Source: Bacteroidales bacterium (GTDB lineage: Bacteria; Bacteroidota; Bacteroidia; Bacteroidales; P3). Taken from it: a DNA stretch of 19,668 nucleotides. How positions within the stretch are numbered: position 1 is the first letter of the stretch; every line of letters begins with the position of its first letter. Both the position numbers and the translations under genes were made by a program. Below the pieces are notes generated by a model, which saw only the letters and a program-made list of their open reading frames with translations, searched no databases and was not told the origin of the DNA. Below, one piece after another: positions 7,135 through 15,579 of the stretch. Location of the stretch: positions 1-19,668 of the forward strand of contig CAAGNU010000154.1 of assembly GCA_900771365.1 (NCBI GenBank), written 5' to 3'.

Positions 7135-9447
7135 ATGTCATCACTGCCCCCTATATTCCTCGACTTGGCCATCATCCTCTTCACGGCGGGCGTCATCACG
7201 GTCATCTTCAAATGGCTGAAGCAGCCCCTCGTGCTGGGATATATCGTAGCAGGATTCTTCATAGGTCCTTACTTCCCTTGGTTCCCCGCCATCACGGACG
7301 ACACCAACATCCATGTGTGGAGCGACATCGGCATCGTGTTCCTCATGTTCGCCTTGGGCTTAGAGTTCAGTATCAAGAAGTTGAAGAAAGTTGGAGCCAC
7401 GGGCGCCATCACAGCCCTCACCGAGCTGGTCATCATGTTTGTGGTGGGCAACACCATAGGCCACGCCCTCGGCATGGGCCACATGGACAGCATATTCCTC
7501 GGCTGCATGCTCTCGATTTCTTCGACTACGATTATCATCAAATCGTTCGACGACCTGAAGCTGAAGCAGCAGAAGTTCACAAGCACGGTGACGGCCGTGC
7601 TCGTGGTGGAGGACCTCGTGGCGGTGCTGCTCCTTGTGTTCCTCTCCACCTTGAGCGTTAGCCGCAAATTCGACGGCGCCGAGCTCGGCATGAGCCTCAT
7701 CAAGCTGGTTTTCTTCCTGATAGTGTGGTTCACCTTCGGCATCTTCCTCATCCCATCCCTGCTGAAAAGCATGCGCAAATGGATGTCGGAAGAGACCCTC
7801 TGCATCGTTGCCGTGGGACTCTGCTTCGGCATGGTGGTGCTTGCCGACTTTGCAGGATTCTCCACCGCTCTGGGTGCCTTTGTGATGGGCGCCATCTTGA
7901 GCGAGACCATCGAAGCCGATGTCATCCACCGCATCATCACGCCCATCAAAAACCTCTTCGGGGCTGTATTCTTCGTCTCGGTGGGTATGCTGGTCAACCC
8001 CGAGGTGCTGGTAAAATATATTGTACCCATATTAGTGATTGCCGCCACGGTCATCATCTTCAAATCCATGGCCGCCACGATTGGCATGACGCTGAGCGGC
8101 AAGCCTTTGAAGACATCCATGCAGGGCGGCTTCTGCTTCTGCCAGATTGGTGAGTTCTCGTTCATCATTGCGGGACTGGGTCTGAGCTTCAATGTGATAG
8201 ACCCCAACCTCTACCCCATCATCGTCTCCGTCTCTATCCTCACCACCTTTGTGACGCCCTACATGATTAAAGCCGGCCTGCCGACCTACGAGAAGGTCTA
8301 TCCCAAACTGCCCAAACGATTCAGGACAGCCCTGGAACACTACAGCAGCTCCTCACGCGTCACCACGCACGAGAAGAAGCTCACCACCTTTGTGCGCAAA
8401 CAGCTCACCTCCATTCTCCTCTACGGCGTCATCCTCGTAGCCCTGGCATTCCTCAGTTTCCTGCTTCTCAAGCCGTTCATCAACAAGTTATTCGTGGGCT
8501 GGGAAATTCCTGCCATCTGGGGCAACCTCCTGGGCATGGTCATCACGCTCACCATCATGACCCCCTTCCTGTGGGCGCTGGCGGTGAAGAACGTCAGCCA
8601 TCAGCGCATCCGCAAGATGCTGCAGGCCTACCCCACCAGCCAGGTGGCCGTCATCCCCCTGCTGGCCCTGCGCTACGCCATCACCATCTTCATCGTGGGC
8701 TGGGTGGTGTCGAAATATGTCCACCTCGCCATCGGCCTCCTGATTGTGGTGGCCACCATTGTGGTCCTCATCGTACTGCTATCACGCAGAGCCACAGACT
8801 TCTACAACCGCATCGAAGAGCACTTTGTGTCCAACTTCTACCAGCGACAAGCCCAGCACTCTTTCAAGATACCTGAATCGCTGGAAAAGAACTTCCTCAT
8901 GGAGCGCATCACCGTCACCCCCTATTCCGAGATGGCTGGCAGAGCGTTGAAAGACACTAGGTTCCGCCAAGACTACGACATTAACGTGGTGACTGTGGAA
9001 CGTGCCGGAAAGGTCATCGACCTGCCCGACAAGGACATCCTCATCCTGCCTGGCGACCGCCTCACCATCCTGGGCAGCGAAGAGCAGCTGGCAAAGGTGC
9101 GCAGCGTCTTAGAGGTGGAACCCGACATGCTCATCCACGACCATTCCGACCACGAAATCAACACCTACCGCCTTGAGGTAAGTCCCAACAACAAGCTGAT
9201 AGGCACCACCATACGCAGTTCTAACTTCATGAACATATACCACGCCCTCATCATCGCCATCGAACGTGGCACGGACTACATGCTCAACCCTGGTCCCGAC
9301 ACAACATTCGAGGTGGACGACGTGGTTTGGCTGGTATCACCCAACGAACTGAACGTCACCGAATTTCATAAGGCTATGCCCGATAGCGACGCCCAGCTCG
9401 AATCCGATAAAGACTTTATTTATTCTCCTTTAAATAATACAATATGA
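7135..9447 (+). CDS. CPA2-family cation:proton antiporter with two TrkA-C domains
   Basis: A 770-residue membrane protein. Residues about 8-390 are a Na+/H+ exchanger (CPA2/KefB-like) domain of about 12 hydrophobic segments, with family-like stretches GYIVAGFFIGPYFPW, FLMFALGLEFSIKKL and GAFVMGAILSETIEADV. A second hydrophobic block of about four segments lies at about 424-565. The cytoplasmic end has two TrkA-C (RCK-C) modules, about 592-661 and 678-745 (DILILPGDRLTILGS; VDDVVWLVSP). No nucleotide-binding TrkA-N domain is visible, unlike KefB/KefC. By family it exchanges K+ or Na+ for protons across the inner membrane; the ion is not determinable here. Its stop overlaps the next start as ATGA, so translation is probably coupled to the S41 peptidase. 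Confidence 0.93.
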   Translation: MSSLPPIFLDLAIILFTAGVITVIFKWLKQPLVLGYIVAGFFIGPYFPWFPAITDDTNIHVWSDIGIVFLMFALGLEFSIKKLKKVGATGAITALTELVIMFVVGNTIGHALGMGHMDSIFLGCMLSISSTTIIIKSFDDLKLKQQKFTSTVTAVLVVEDLVAVLLLVFLSTLSVSRKFDGAELGMSLIKLVFFLIVWFTFGIFLIPSLLKSMRKWMSEETLCIVAVGLCFGMVVLADFAGFSTALGAFVMGAILSETIEADVIHRIITPIKNLFGAVFFVSVGMLVNPEVLVKYIVPILVIAATVIIFKSMAATIGMTLSGKPLKTSMQGGFCFCQIGEFSFIIAGLGLSFNVIDPNLYPIIVSVSILTTFVTPYMIKAGLPTYEKVYPKLPKRFRTALEHYSSSSRVTTHEKKLTTFVRKQLTSILLYGVILVALAFLSFLLLKPFINKLFVGWEIPAIWGNLLGMVITLTIMTPFLWALAVKNVSHQRIRKMLQAYPTSQVAVIPLLALRYAITIFIVGWVVSKYVHLAIGLLIVVATIVVLIVLLSRRATDFYNRIEEHFVSNFYQRQAQHSFKIPESLEKNFLMERITVTPYSEMAGRALKDTRFRQDYDINVVTVERAGKVIDLPDKDILILPGDRLTILGSEEQLAKVRSVLEVEPDMLIHDHSDHEINTYRLEVSPNNKLIGTTIRSSNFMNIYHALIIAIERGTDYMLNPGPDTTFEVDDVVWLVSPNELNVTEFHKAMPDSDAQLESDKDFIYSPLNNTI

Positions 9448-11081
9448 GACGCAGAATTATAGCACTTTCTTTGCTCCTCGCCCTCGGCTCTGCTGCCACA
9501 GCACAGAACGATAAAGGTTTTGAGATTTCCAAGAACCTCGAAATATTTGCCAACGTATATAAGAACCTCCACAGCAACTATGTCGATGATGTCGATCCCG
9601 GCAAGGCCATGAAGGTGGCTCTCGACGCCATGCTGGCCTCGATGGACCCCTACACCAACTATTTCGCCGAGAGCGATATAGAGGACGTGAAGATGCAGGT
9701 GCTCGGCCAATATGGCGGCATCGGCTCCCTCATCCACCAAGAGAACGGCAAGAGCTATATTGCCGAGCCCTACAAGGGTCTTCCCGCCGATAAGGCCGGC
9801 GTGAAGATTGGCGACCGCATCCTTGCCGTGAACGGCGAAAGCACCGAAGGCAAGAGCAGCACAGACGTAAGCGCCGCCATGCGCGGACAGGCAGGAACGA
9901 ATGTGACCCTCCGCCTTGAAAGAGACGGAAAGGAGTTCGACGTCGTCATCACCCGCGCCGAGATACGCCTGCCCAACGTCTCCTACAGCGGCATGGTCAA
10001 CGGGAACGTGGGCTATGTGCGCCTTGACGAGTTCACACAAGACGCAGCCAAGAATGTGCGCGATGCCTTCCGCCAGCTCAAACGCGACCACCCCGACATG
10101 CAAGGCTTCATCCTCGACCTTCGCGGAAATGGCGGCGGTCTGATGAACGAGGCCGTGGACATCGTCAACATCTGGGTGAAAGCCAACGAGCTGGTTGTTG
10201 AGACCAAAGGCAAGGTGGCATCCAAGAACACCAAGAGCCGCACCCGCATGGCTCCCGAAGACGTGGACATTCCTGTAGCGGTGCTCGTGAACGGCAACAG
10301 CGCCTCGGCCAGCGAGATTGTGAGCGGTAGCCTGCAGGACCTCGATCGCGCCGTCATCATCGGCGAACGCTCCTACGGCAAGGGGCTTGTGCAGAACATC
10401 CTGCCCATGCCCTACAACACACAGATGAAGGTCACCGTGTCAAAATATTTCATCCCCAGCGGCCGCTGCATCCAGGCCATCGACTACAAGCATCGCGACG
10501 AAAACGGCCGCGCCCTCAAGGTGCCAGACTCGCTGAAGACCGCCTTCAAGACCCGCAATGGCCGCACCGTCTATGACGGCTTCGGCATAGAGCCCGACAT
10601 CGAGGTGGAGCATGAGACCAGCTCGCTGCTCTCCATAGCCCTCTACAACCGCTTCCACTTCTTCAACTACGCCATGAAGTTCGTCAAGGAACACGAAAGC
10701 ATACCCCCTGCAAGCGAGTTCCAAATCACGGACGAGATATATCAAGACTTCGTCGATTACCTCTCCGACAAGACCTACGACTACACCACCTACACCGAAA
10801 ACATCATCTCCGACCTCCGCAAAGTGGCCGAAGAGGAGAACTATATGGACAACCTCAAGCAGCAGATCGACCAGCTCGAAAAGACCTACAAAGAGGCCAA
10901 GAAAGAGGACCTCATGCGCAACCGCGAGGAAATCAGCGAGCTGCTGAAAGATGCCATCCTCGTGCATTACTACTACCGCACGGGCAGCATCGAGGGCTCC
11001 CTCTCCGCCGACCCCGATGTGAAGAAGGCCGTCGAAGTGCTCACCAACAAGGAAGAATATAACCGCATCTTAGGCAAATGA
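9444..11081 (+). CDS. S41 family C-terminal processing peptidase
   Basis: A 545-residue exported serine protease of the Prc/CtpA type. It has a signal peptide (MRRRIIALSLLLALGSAATAQ), an N-terminal helical region, a PDZ domain at about 90-165 (GGIGSLI, LPADKAGVKIGDRILAVNG) and an S41 catalytic core at about 175-350. The expected Ser-Lys dyad is Ser288 in NSASASEI and Lys313 in SYGKG, 25 residues apart as in Prc, with Gln317 after it. A charged helical tail of about 170 residues follows (KQQIDQLEKTYKEAKKEDL). It is expected to trim or degrade periplasmic proteins from their C-termini. It overlaps both neighbours by 4 bp (ATGA), placing it in the middle of a three-gene operon. Confidence 0.95.
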   Translation: MRRRIIALSLLLALGSAATAQNDKGFEISKNLEIFANVYKNLHSNYVDDVDPGKAMKVALDAMLASMDPYTNYFAESDIEDVKMQVLGQYGGIGSLIHQENGKSYIAEPYKGLPADKAGVKIGDRILAVNGESTEGKSSTDVSAAMRGQAGTNVTLRLERDGKEFDVVITRAEIRLPNVSYSGMVNGNVGYVRLDEFTQDAAKNVRDAFRQLKRDHPDMQGFILDLRGNGGGLMNEAVDIVNIWVKANELVVETKGKVASKNTKSRTRMAPEDVDIPVAVLVNGNSASASEIVSGSLQDLDRAVIIGERSYGKGLVQNILPMPYNTQMKVTVSKYFIPSGRCIQAIDYKHRDENGRALKVPDSLKTAFKTRNGRTVYDGFGIEPDIEVEHETSSLLSIALYNRFHFFNYAMKFVKEHESIPPASEFQITDEIYQDFVDYLSDKTYDYTTYTENIISDLRKVAEEENYMDNLKQQIDQLEKTYKEAKKEDLMRNREEISELLKDAILVHYYYRTGSIEGSLSADPDVKKAVEVLTNKEEYNRILGK

Positions 11082-12670
11082 GAAACAAATTTTCAGACGA
11101 AAAGATTTTCAGACGAAAAGATTTTCAGACGAAAAGAGCCCGCATCCATAGGAGCATCTTTGTCGTGCTGCTGTGCCTGATAGCGGGAGCGATGACCACC
11201 TCGGTCTTTGCCACCAACCTGCTGTGGGTGCTGCTGCTGGCGAACTGGGTTGTCGAATGGAATTGGAAAGAGAAATTCGGCGACTTCCGCCACAACTATC
11301 TTCTGCAAGCCTTCCTCACCCTCATCGCCGTCCACCTCGTCTGGCTTCTCGGCACAGCCAATCTGAGCTACGGACTTTTCGACATCCAGAAGAAGCTGCC
11401 GCTCATAGCCCTGCCGCTGGTCATCCTCACCACCAAGCCGCTCAACGCCAAAGAAGCGCTGAACGTCGGCATCTGCTATTGCGGAACAGTCTTCGTCGTC
11501 ACCATCATCGGACTTGTCCGCCACCTCACCATTCCCGACCTGCCCTATCGCGAGATTGTCCCCTACATCTCCCACATACGCTTCGGACTGAACATCTGCC
11601 TCTCCATCGTGCTGCTCTTCTATGCCGCCTTCCGCTACCGCAAAGGCTGGATCTGCGGCGTCAGCCTTGCCCTTACGCTGTGGTATCTCTGCTTCCTGTT
11701 CCTGCTGCACGCCTACACTGCCTTCATCATCCTCTTTGTGATGAGCGTCACGCTTGCCATCGTGTATCGCCGCCGCATGACGCGCCGAAGCAGGCTCCTC
11801 ATCGCAAGCGTACTCTCCGCCATCATCCTGGCCGTCGGCCTCCTCGCCGCCATATACACCCACGACTACTACCACCTCCAAGAGCTCTCCACCCAGCCTA
11901 TGGCAGCCATGACACCCAACGGCCACCCCTACATCCACCACGATGACGGCATCATCGAGAACGGCAACTACATCCACCACTACATCTGCGAAGAGGAAAT
12001 GCGACAGGAATGGGAGAAAATAAGCGCATTCCCCTTCGACTCCCTCACCGCCACAGGCTACACCATCTACCCCACCCTGCTGCGATACCTCAACGGCCTC
12101 GGCCTCACAAAGGACAGCCTCGGCATGGCGCACCTCTCTCCCGCCGACATCGCAGCCATCGAGAAGGGCATCGCCAACCCCGTATATCTGCAGCACGGTC
12201 CCCGAAAGATGGCCTACGCCTTCCTCTATGAATACGAGAGCCATCGCTGCTACCACAGCGTCTCCAACTTCTCCATGCTGCAGCGCATCGAGCTGTGGAA
12301 GAACGGCCTGCAGGTCTTTCTCCATCATCCCATCTTCGGCGTAGGGACGGGCGATGTGCCCGATGTATGCCACGAGAACCTCGTCATGGAGCAGTCCCCC
12401 CTCGCCGACACCAACCTGCACACACACAACCAGTACCTCAACTTCCTCATCGCTTTCGGACTGCTCGGATTTATCATCATCGCCTTCTTCTTCGTCAGGG
12501 CCATCCATAAAGAGCGCCATTGCAGCAGCGTCGTTTTCACGGCATTCCTCTGCATCCTGCTCATCTCGTTCATCAGCGAAGACACCCTCGAAACCCTCGC
12601 CGGCATCACCTTCGCCGCCCTCGGCTTCGTGCTCCTCGCTCCGAGAAAATCCGAATTAGTTAAGAGTTAA
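11078..12670 (+). CDS. O-antigen ligase/polymerase-like (Wzy_C family) membrane protein
   Basis: A 530-residue polytopic inner-membrane protein with about ten or more hydrophobic segments and one large periplasmic loop at about 270-430. The loop ends in the family signature RIELWKNGLQVFLHHPIFGVG, followed by HTHNQYLNFLIAFG, typical of Wzy_C/WaaL proteins that join or polymerise lipid-linked glycans. The start ATG overlaps the upstream stop (ATGA) and there is no in-frame ATG before about codon 40, so this start is well supported. Codons about 5-20 are made of three perfect 16-bp repeats, each translated in a different frame (FSDEK, FRRKD, FQTKR). A change in copy number would shift the frame, so expression may be phase variable. 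The substrate is unknown, as no other glycan genes are near. Confidence 0.85.
   Translation: MRNKFSDEKIFRRKDFQTKRARIHRSIFVVLLCLIAGAMTTSVFATNLLWVLLLANWVVEWNWKEKFGDFRHNYLLQAFLTLIAVHLVWLLGTANLSYGLFDIQKKLPLIALPLVILTTKPLNAKEALNVGICYCGTVFVVTIIGLVRHLTIPDLPYREIVPYISHIRFGLNICLSIVLLFYAAFRYRKGWICGVSLALTLWYLCFLFLLHAYTAFIILFVMSVTLAIVYRRRMTRRSRLLIASVLSAIILAVGLLAAIYTHDYYHLQELSTQPMAAMTPNGHPYIHHDDGIIENGNYIHHYICEEEMRQEWEKISAFPFDSLTATGYTIYPTLLRYLNGLGLTKDSLGMAHLSPADIAAIEKGIANPVYLQHGPRKMAYAFLYEYESHRCYHSVSNFSMLQRIELWKNGLQVFLHHPIFGVGTGDVPDVCHENLVMEQSPLADTNLHTHNQYLNFLIAFGLLGFIIIAFFFVRAIHKERHCSSVVFTAFLCILLISFISEDTLETLAGITFAALGFVLLAPRKSELVKS
11090..11137 (+). repeat. Three perfect 16-bp tandem repeats inside the ligase gene
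   Basis: TTTTCAGACGAAAAGA occurs three times without mismatch at 11090, 11106 and 11122, starting 12 bp after the A of the ATG. The unit is not a multiple of three. It holds a small dyad (TTTTC and GAAAA around AGAC) and is free of stops in all three frames as used here. Confidence 0.97.
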
Positions 12671-12733
12671 GAGTGGGCTGACGCGGACGGCTACCACCCC
12701 ATCACAATTCACTATTCACAATTCACTATTCAC
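12671..12733. repeat. Two-armed intergenic repeat, ligase / M16 junction (inverted orientation)
   Basis: This copy is inverted relative to those in minus-strand gene clusters. A short GTTAAGAGTTAAGAG arm meets the ligase stop, then comes GGGCTGACGC (12675-12684), the exact reverse complement of the core at 14050-14059. Two perfect 14-bp units CAATTCACTATTCA follow at 12705 and 12719. It lies 5 bp before the M16 start codon. Confidence 0.7.
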
Positions 12734-12737
12734 CATC

Positions 12738-13955
12738 ATGTATCAATACCACACACTCAATAACGGCATACGCATCATCTTCAAGCAAAGAGCCTCAGCA
12801 GTCATCTACTCTGGCGTCCATATCAACGTTGGCTCCCGCGATGAAGAAGGCGCCAACGAAGGCATCGCGCACTTCATCGAACACTCCATCTTCAAAGGCA
12901 CCGAAAACCGCCGTTCCTACCACATCCGCAACCGCATCGACGGCGTGGGCGGCGAGCTGGACGCCTTCACCACCAAGGAGGACACCTGCATCTACGCCTC
13001 GGCCCTGACCGAGCACCTCGAACGCTGCCTCGAACTCTTTGCCGACATGCTCTTCCATGCCACCTTCCCCAGCAACGAGATTGAGAAAGAGAAGGATGTG
13101 GTCATCGAAGAGATCAACCTCTACAAAGACGACCACAGCGAATCAATCTGCGTGGATTTCGAGAACAGCTTCTTCGGCGACCACCCTCTGGCACACGACA
13201 TCCTCGGCACGAAGAAGAACGTCAAGCATTTTACCTCGGAGATATTGAAAGACTACCTGAACCGGAAATACACGCCCGACCGCATGGTCATCAGCGTGGT
13301 GGGCAACGTGGAGTTCAAGAAGCTTGTCCGCCTGTGCCAGAAATACTTTGAGGACTACCCCTCCCGCACAGCCGACATCCAGCGCACCACGCCCCCCACC
13401 TACACCCCTTTCAACACCTCCATCAACAAACGCGGACATCAGACCCTCATGGTCATAGGATGTCCCGCGCCCAACACTTTCGACGACAACAAGACGGCCT
13501 TCACGCTCCTCAACAACATCCTCGGCGGCTCGGCCATGAACTCGCGCCTCAACGTCGCCATCCGCGAGAAGCACGGCTTCTGCTACAACATCAGTTCCTC
13601 CTACTATACCTTCAGCGATGCCGGCATACACTTCACCTACGCCGGTGTCGATAACGGCGCCGCCGACCGCAGCACGGAACTCATCCTCAACGAGATGAAA
13701 CGACTGCGCGACATCCGCCTCACCGCTCAGCAGCTCAAAGCCGCGCAGATGCAGTTTATCGGAAATCTTGCTATCGACTACGATTCGGGGCAGGCCGTGA
13801 TGGAGGGCATCGGCAAGGCTCACCTCAACTTCGACCACGTCGATACCCTTGAGGAGAACATCCGCGACATCCTCAGCGTCACAGCCGAGGACATCCAGTC
13901 TGTCGCACAGGAATACCTGGTCGAAGACAAGCTCAGCTTCATGTACTATAAGTGA
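12738..13955 (+). CDS. M16 family zinc peptidase (processing-peptidase-like)
   Basis: A 405-residue protein with the inverted zinc motif HFIEH (His45, Glu48, His49) and the downstream ligand Glu125 in VIEEINLYKDD, 76 residues after His49 as in mitochondrial processing peptidase beta. An N-terminal active M16 half (about 1-165) is followed by the C-terminal M16 half (about 170-400; GNVEFKKLVRLCQ, NNILGGSAMNSRLNVAIREKHGFCYNI). No signal peptide is apparent, so it is probably cytoplasmic. The usual role is degradation of short peptides; the substrate is unknown. It lies 67 bp after the ligase gene across a repeat element, and its TGA stop lies in the first 7-mer of the next repeat. Confidence 0.95.
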   Translation: MYQYHTLNNGIRIIFKQRASAVIYSGVHINVGSRDEEGANEGIAHFIEHSIFKGTENRRSYHIRNRIDGVGGELDAFTTKEDTCIYASALTEHLERCLELFADMLFHATFPSNEIEKEKDVVIEEINLYKDDHSESICVDFENSFFGDHPLAHDILGTKKNVKHFTSEILKDYLNRKYTPDRMVISVVGNVEFKKLVRLCQKYFEDYPSRTADIQRTTPPTYTPFNTSINKRGHQTLMVIGCPAPNTFDDNKTAFTLLNNILGGSAMNSRLNVAIREKHGFCYNISSSYYTFSDAGIHFTYAGVDNGAADRSTELILNEMKRLRDIRLTAQQLKAAQMQFIGNLAIDYDSGQAVMEGIGKAHLNFDHVDTLEENIRDILSVTAEDIQSVAQEYLVEDKLSFMYYK

Positions 13956-14195
13956 TCTGTGAACTGTGGTCTGTGAGCTGTGAATTGTAATCTGTGAACT
14001 GTGATTGGTGATCTGTAATCTGTGAATTGTGAATTGACAACACATTGATGCGTCAGCCCAATTATCAATTTTCAATTTTCAATTAAACAACGGCAACCGC
14101 CTCAATTCTCAATTATCAATTTTCAATTAAAAAAATTCTCAATTCTCAATTAAACAACGGCAACCGCCTTAATTCTCAATTATCAATTCTCAATT
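13952..14195. repeat. Long two-armed intergenic repeat between convergent M16 and GH29 genes
   Basis: The left arm (13952-14039) is a run of degenerate 7-mers such as GTGATCT, GTGAACT and GTGAATT. The core GCGTCAGCCC is at 14050-14059. The right arm (14060-14195) is CAATT-type and contains a 41-bp direct duplication (14081-14121 and 14148-14188, one mismatch) that includes AACAACGGCAACCGCC. The stop codons of both flanking genes lie in the arms: M16 at 13953-13955 and GH29 at 14183-14185. Confidence 0.85.
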
Positions 14196-15574
14196 ACCTC
14201 CACGGCTACGGCGTGCTGCATCGGTTCTGTGGCGGAAATCTTTATCACCGTGTTCCCGCCTTGTCCGACAGCTTTGGCCTTTCCGCCTTTCGGCGAAGAG
14301 ATGAGCCGCACCTTCTTCACGGCGAAAGGCACGGCGAACGAGACCTGCCGCGTCCCCTCGTCCAAGAGGCAGAGGGCATAGCGATGCTTGCCGTTCTTGC
14401 TCTGGGTGAAGCGCACCTTGTCGCGACAATAGGGATAGAGCGGCCGGGTGCCATAGATGGCCTCGCCGTTCGCCCGCATCCATGCCCCAAGCTCCTTCAT
14501 GCGTTGCAGCGCCTCCTCGGGGAGGCTGCCGTCGGCATCAGGCCCCACGTTCAGGAGGAGGTTGCCGCCTTTCGCCACCACATCCGCCAGCATGTGGACT
14601 AACGTCGTGGTCGATTTATAGTGGTCGCCAGGCACATACGACCAGCTGTCGCCCATCGTCATGCAGGTCTCCCACGGATAGGGCAGCAGGGTGTCGGGCA
14701 CCTGCTTCTCGGGCGTGCGGTAGTTCTCATAGCGGCCGCCCACGCTGCGATCGACGATAATCAAGTCGGGGTTGTCGCTTCGCGCAATGGCGACGAGGGC
14801 GTCCATGTCGATATCCTGCACGCGCTGATAGCACCCCAGCCACGGCAGCGTCTCCTCGTTGAGGCTCCACTCGGGCCTCACCCATCCGCCGTCGAGCCAG
14901 AGGATGTCGATGTCGCCATAGTTATGCGTGAGCTCGCGAATCTGATTGTGCGTAAAAGCCTTGAAGCGCTCCCAGCGCTCGGGATGCTCCGCGATGTCGT
15001 AGTTCACATTCCTGTCGGGCGTAGCCCATTCGGGAGCCCAGTAGTCGGCGTGGTGCCAGTCGGGCTTGGAGAAATAGAGCCCCGTCCATAATCCCGCCGA
15101 GCGGAAGGCGTTGACGATGTCGAGCGTGATGTCGGGCTGGGCATTGCGGCTGTAGGGGCAGTCGCTGCCCGCCACGCTGTAGTCCGTCTCCACGCTGCGG
15201 AACATGCAGAAGCCATCGTGGTGCTTCGTGGTGAAGACCACATACCTCATGCCCGCCTCCTTCGCAGCGGCGGCCATCCTCTCGGGTTGGAAATGGGTGG
15301 GGCTGAACGTCTTGTTGAGCGCCTGGTAGCGGGCCTTGTAGTCTGTATATGGCTCGCCCTGGCGGTCTATCCACGGCTCGTTGCAGATGCTCCACGACTC
15401 CACCACGCCCCACTGCGCATACATGCCCCAGTGCATCATGAAGCCGAGCTTCAAGTCCTGCCATTCGTCGATGCGGTTCAGGACGACGGAGTCCGTCTCC
15501 GCCTGCTGGGCCGACTGCGCGAAGCCCGCGAAGGCCCACAGCAAAAACAATACTGATAACGCAAGTTTCCTCAT
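14183..15574 (-). CDS. GH29 alpha-L-fucosidase, exported
   Basis: A 463-residue glycoside hydrolase with a signal peptide (MRKLALSVLFLLWAFAGFAQ). The catalytic barrel carries GH29 hallmarks: KLGFMMHWGMYAQWG at about 42-56, TKHHDGFCMF at 116-125 and ILWLDGGW with the likely nucleophile Asp228. A candidate acid/base is Glu289 in YRTPEKQVP, by analogy with GH29-B enzymes; this is inference. GGNLLLNVGPDADG marks the end of the barrel, and a small beta domain follows (about 375-463). It releases L-fucose from host or plant glycans, probably in the periplasm or at the surface. The last residues (IEN) and the stop are encoded by repeat sequence. The AraC-type gene immediately upstream on the same strand is a plausible regulator, but no fucose-uptake genes are present here. 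Confidence 0.95.
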   Translation of the reverse strand: MRKLALSVLFLLWAFAGFAQSAQQAETDSVVLNRIDEWQDLKLGFMMHWGMYAQWGVVESWSICNEPWIDRQGEPYTDYKARYQALNKTFSPTHFQPERMAAAAKEAGMRYVVFTTKHHDGFCMFRSVETDYSVAGSDCPYSRNAQPDITLDIVNAFRSAGLWTGLYFSKPDWHHADYWAPEWATPDRNVNYDIAEHPERWERFKAFTHNQIRELTHNYGDIDILWLDGGWVRPEWSLNEETLPWLGCYQRVQDIDMDALVAIARSDNPDLIIVDRSVGGRYENYRTPEKQVPDTLLPYPWETCMTMGDSWSYVPGDHYKSTTTLVHMLADVVAKGGNLLLNVGPDADGSLPEEALQRMKELGAWMRANGEAIYGTRPLYPYCRDKVRFTQSKNGKHRYALCLLDEGTRQVSFAVPFAVKKVRLISSPKGGKAKAVGQGGNTVIKISATEPMQHAVAVEVIEN

Positions 15575-15579
15575 AATAT

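Noticed and set aside
11093..12520. 475-codon minus-strand open frame opposite the ligase gene
   Set aside because: It is an antisense shadow rich in Asp, Glu, Val and Gly with no family motif. The plus-strand protein has clear Wzy_C features and a coupled start.
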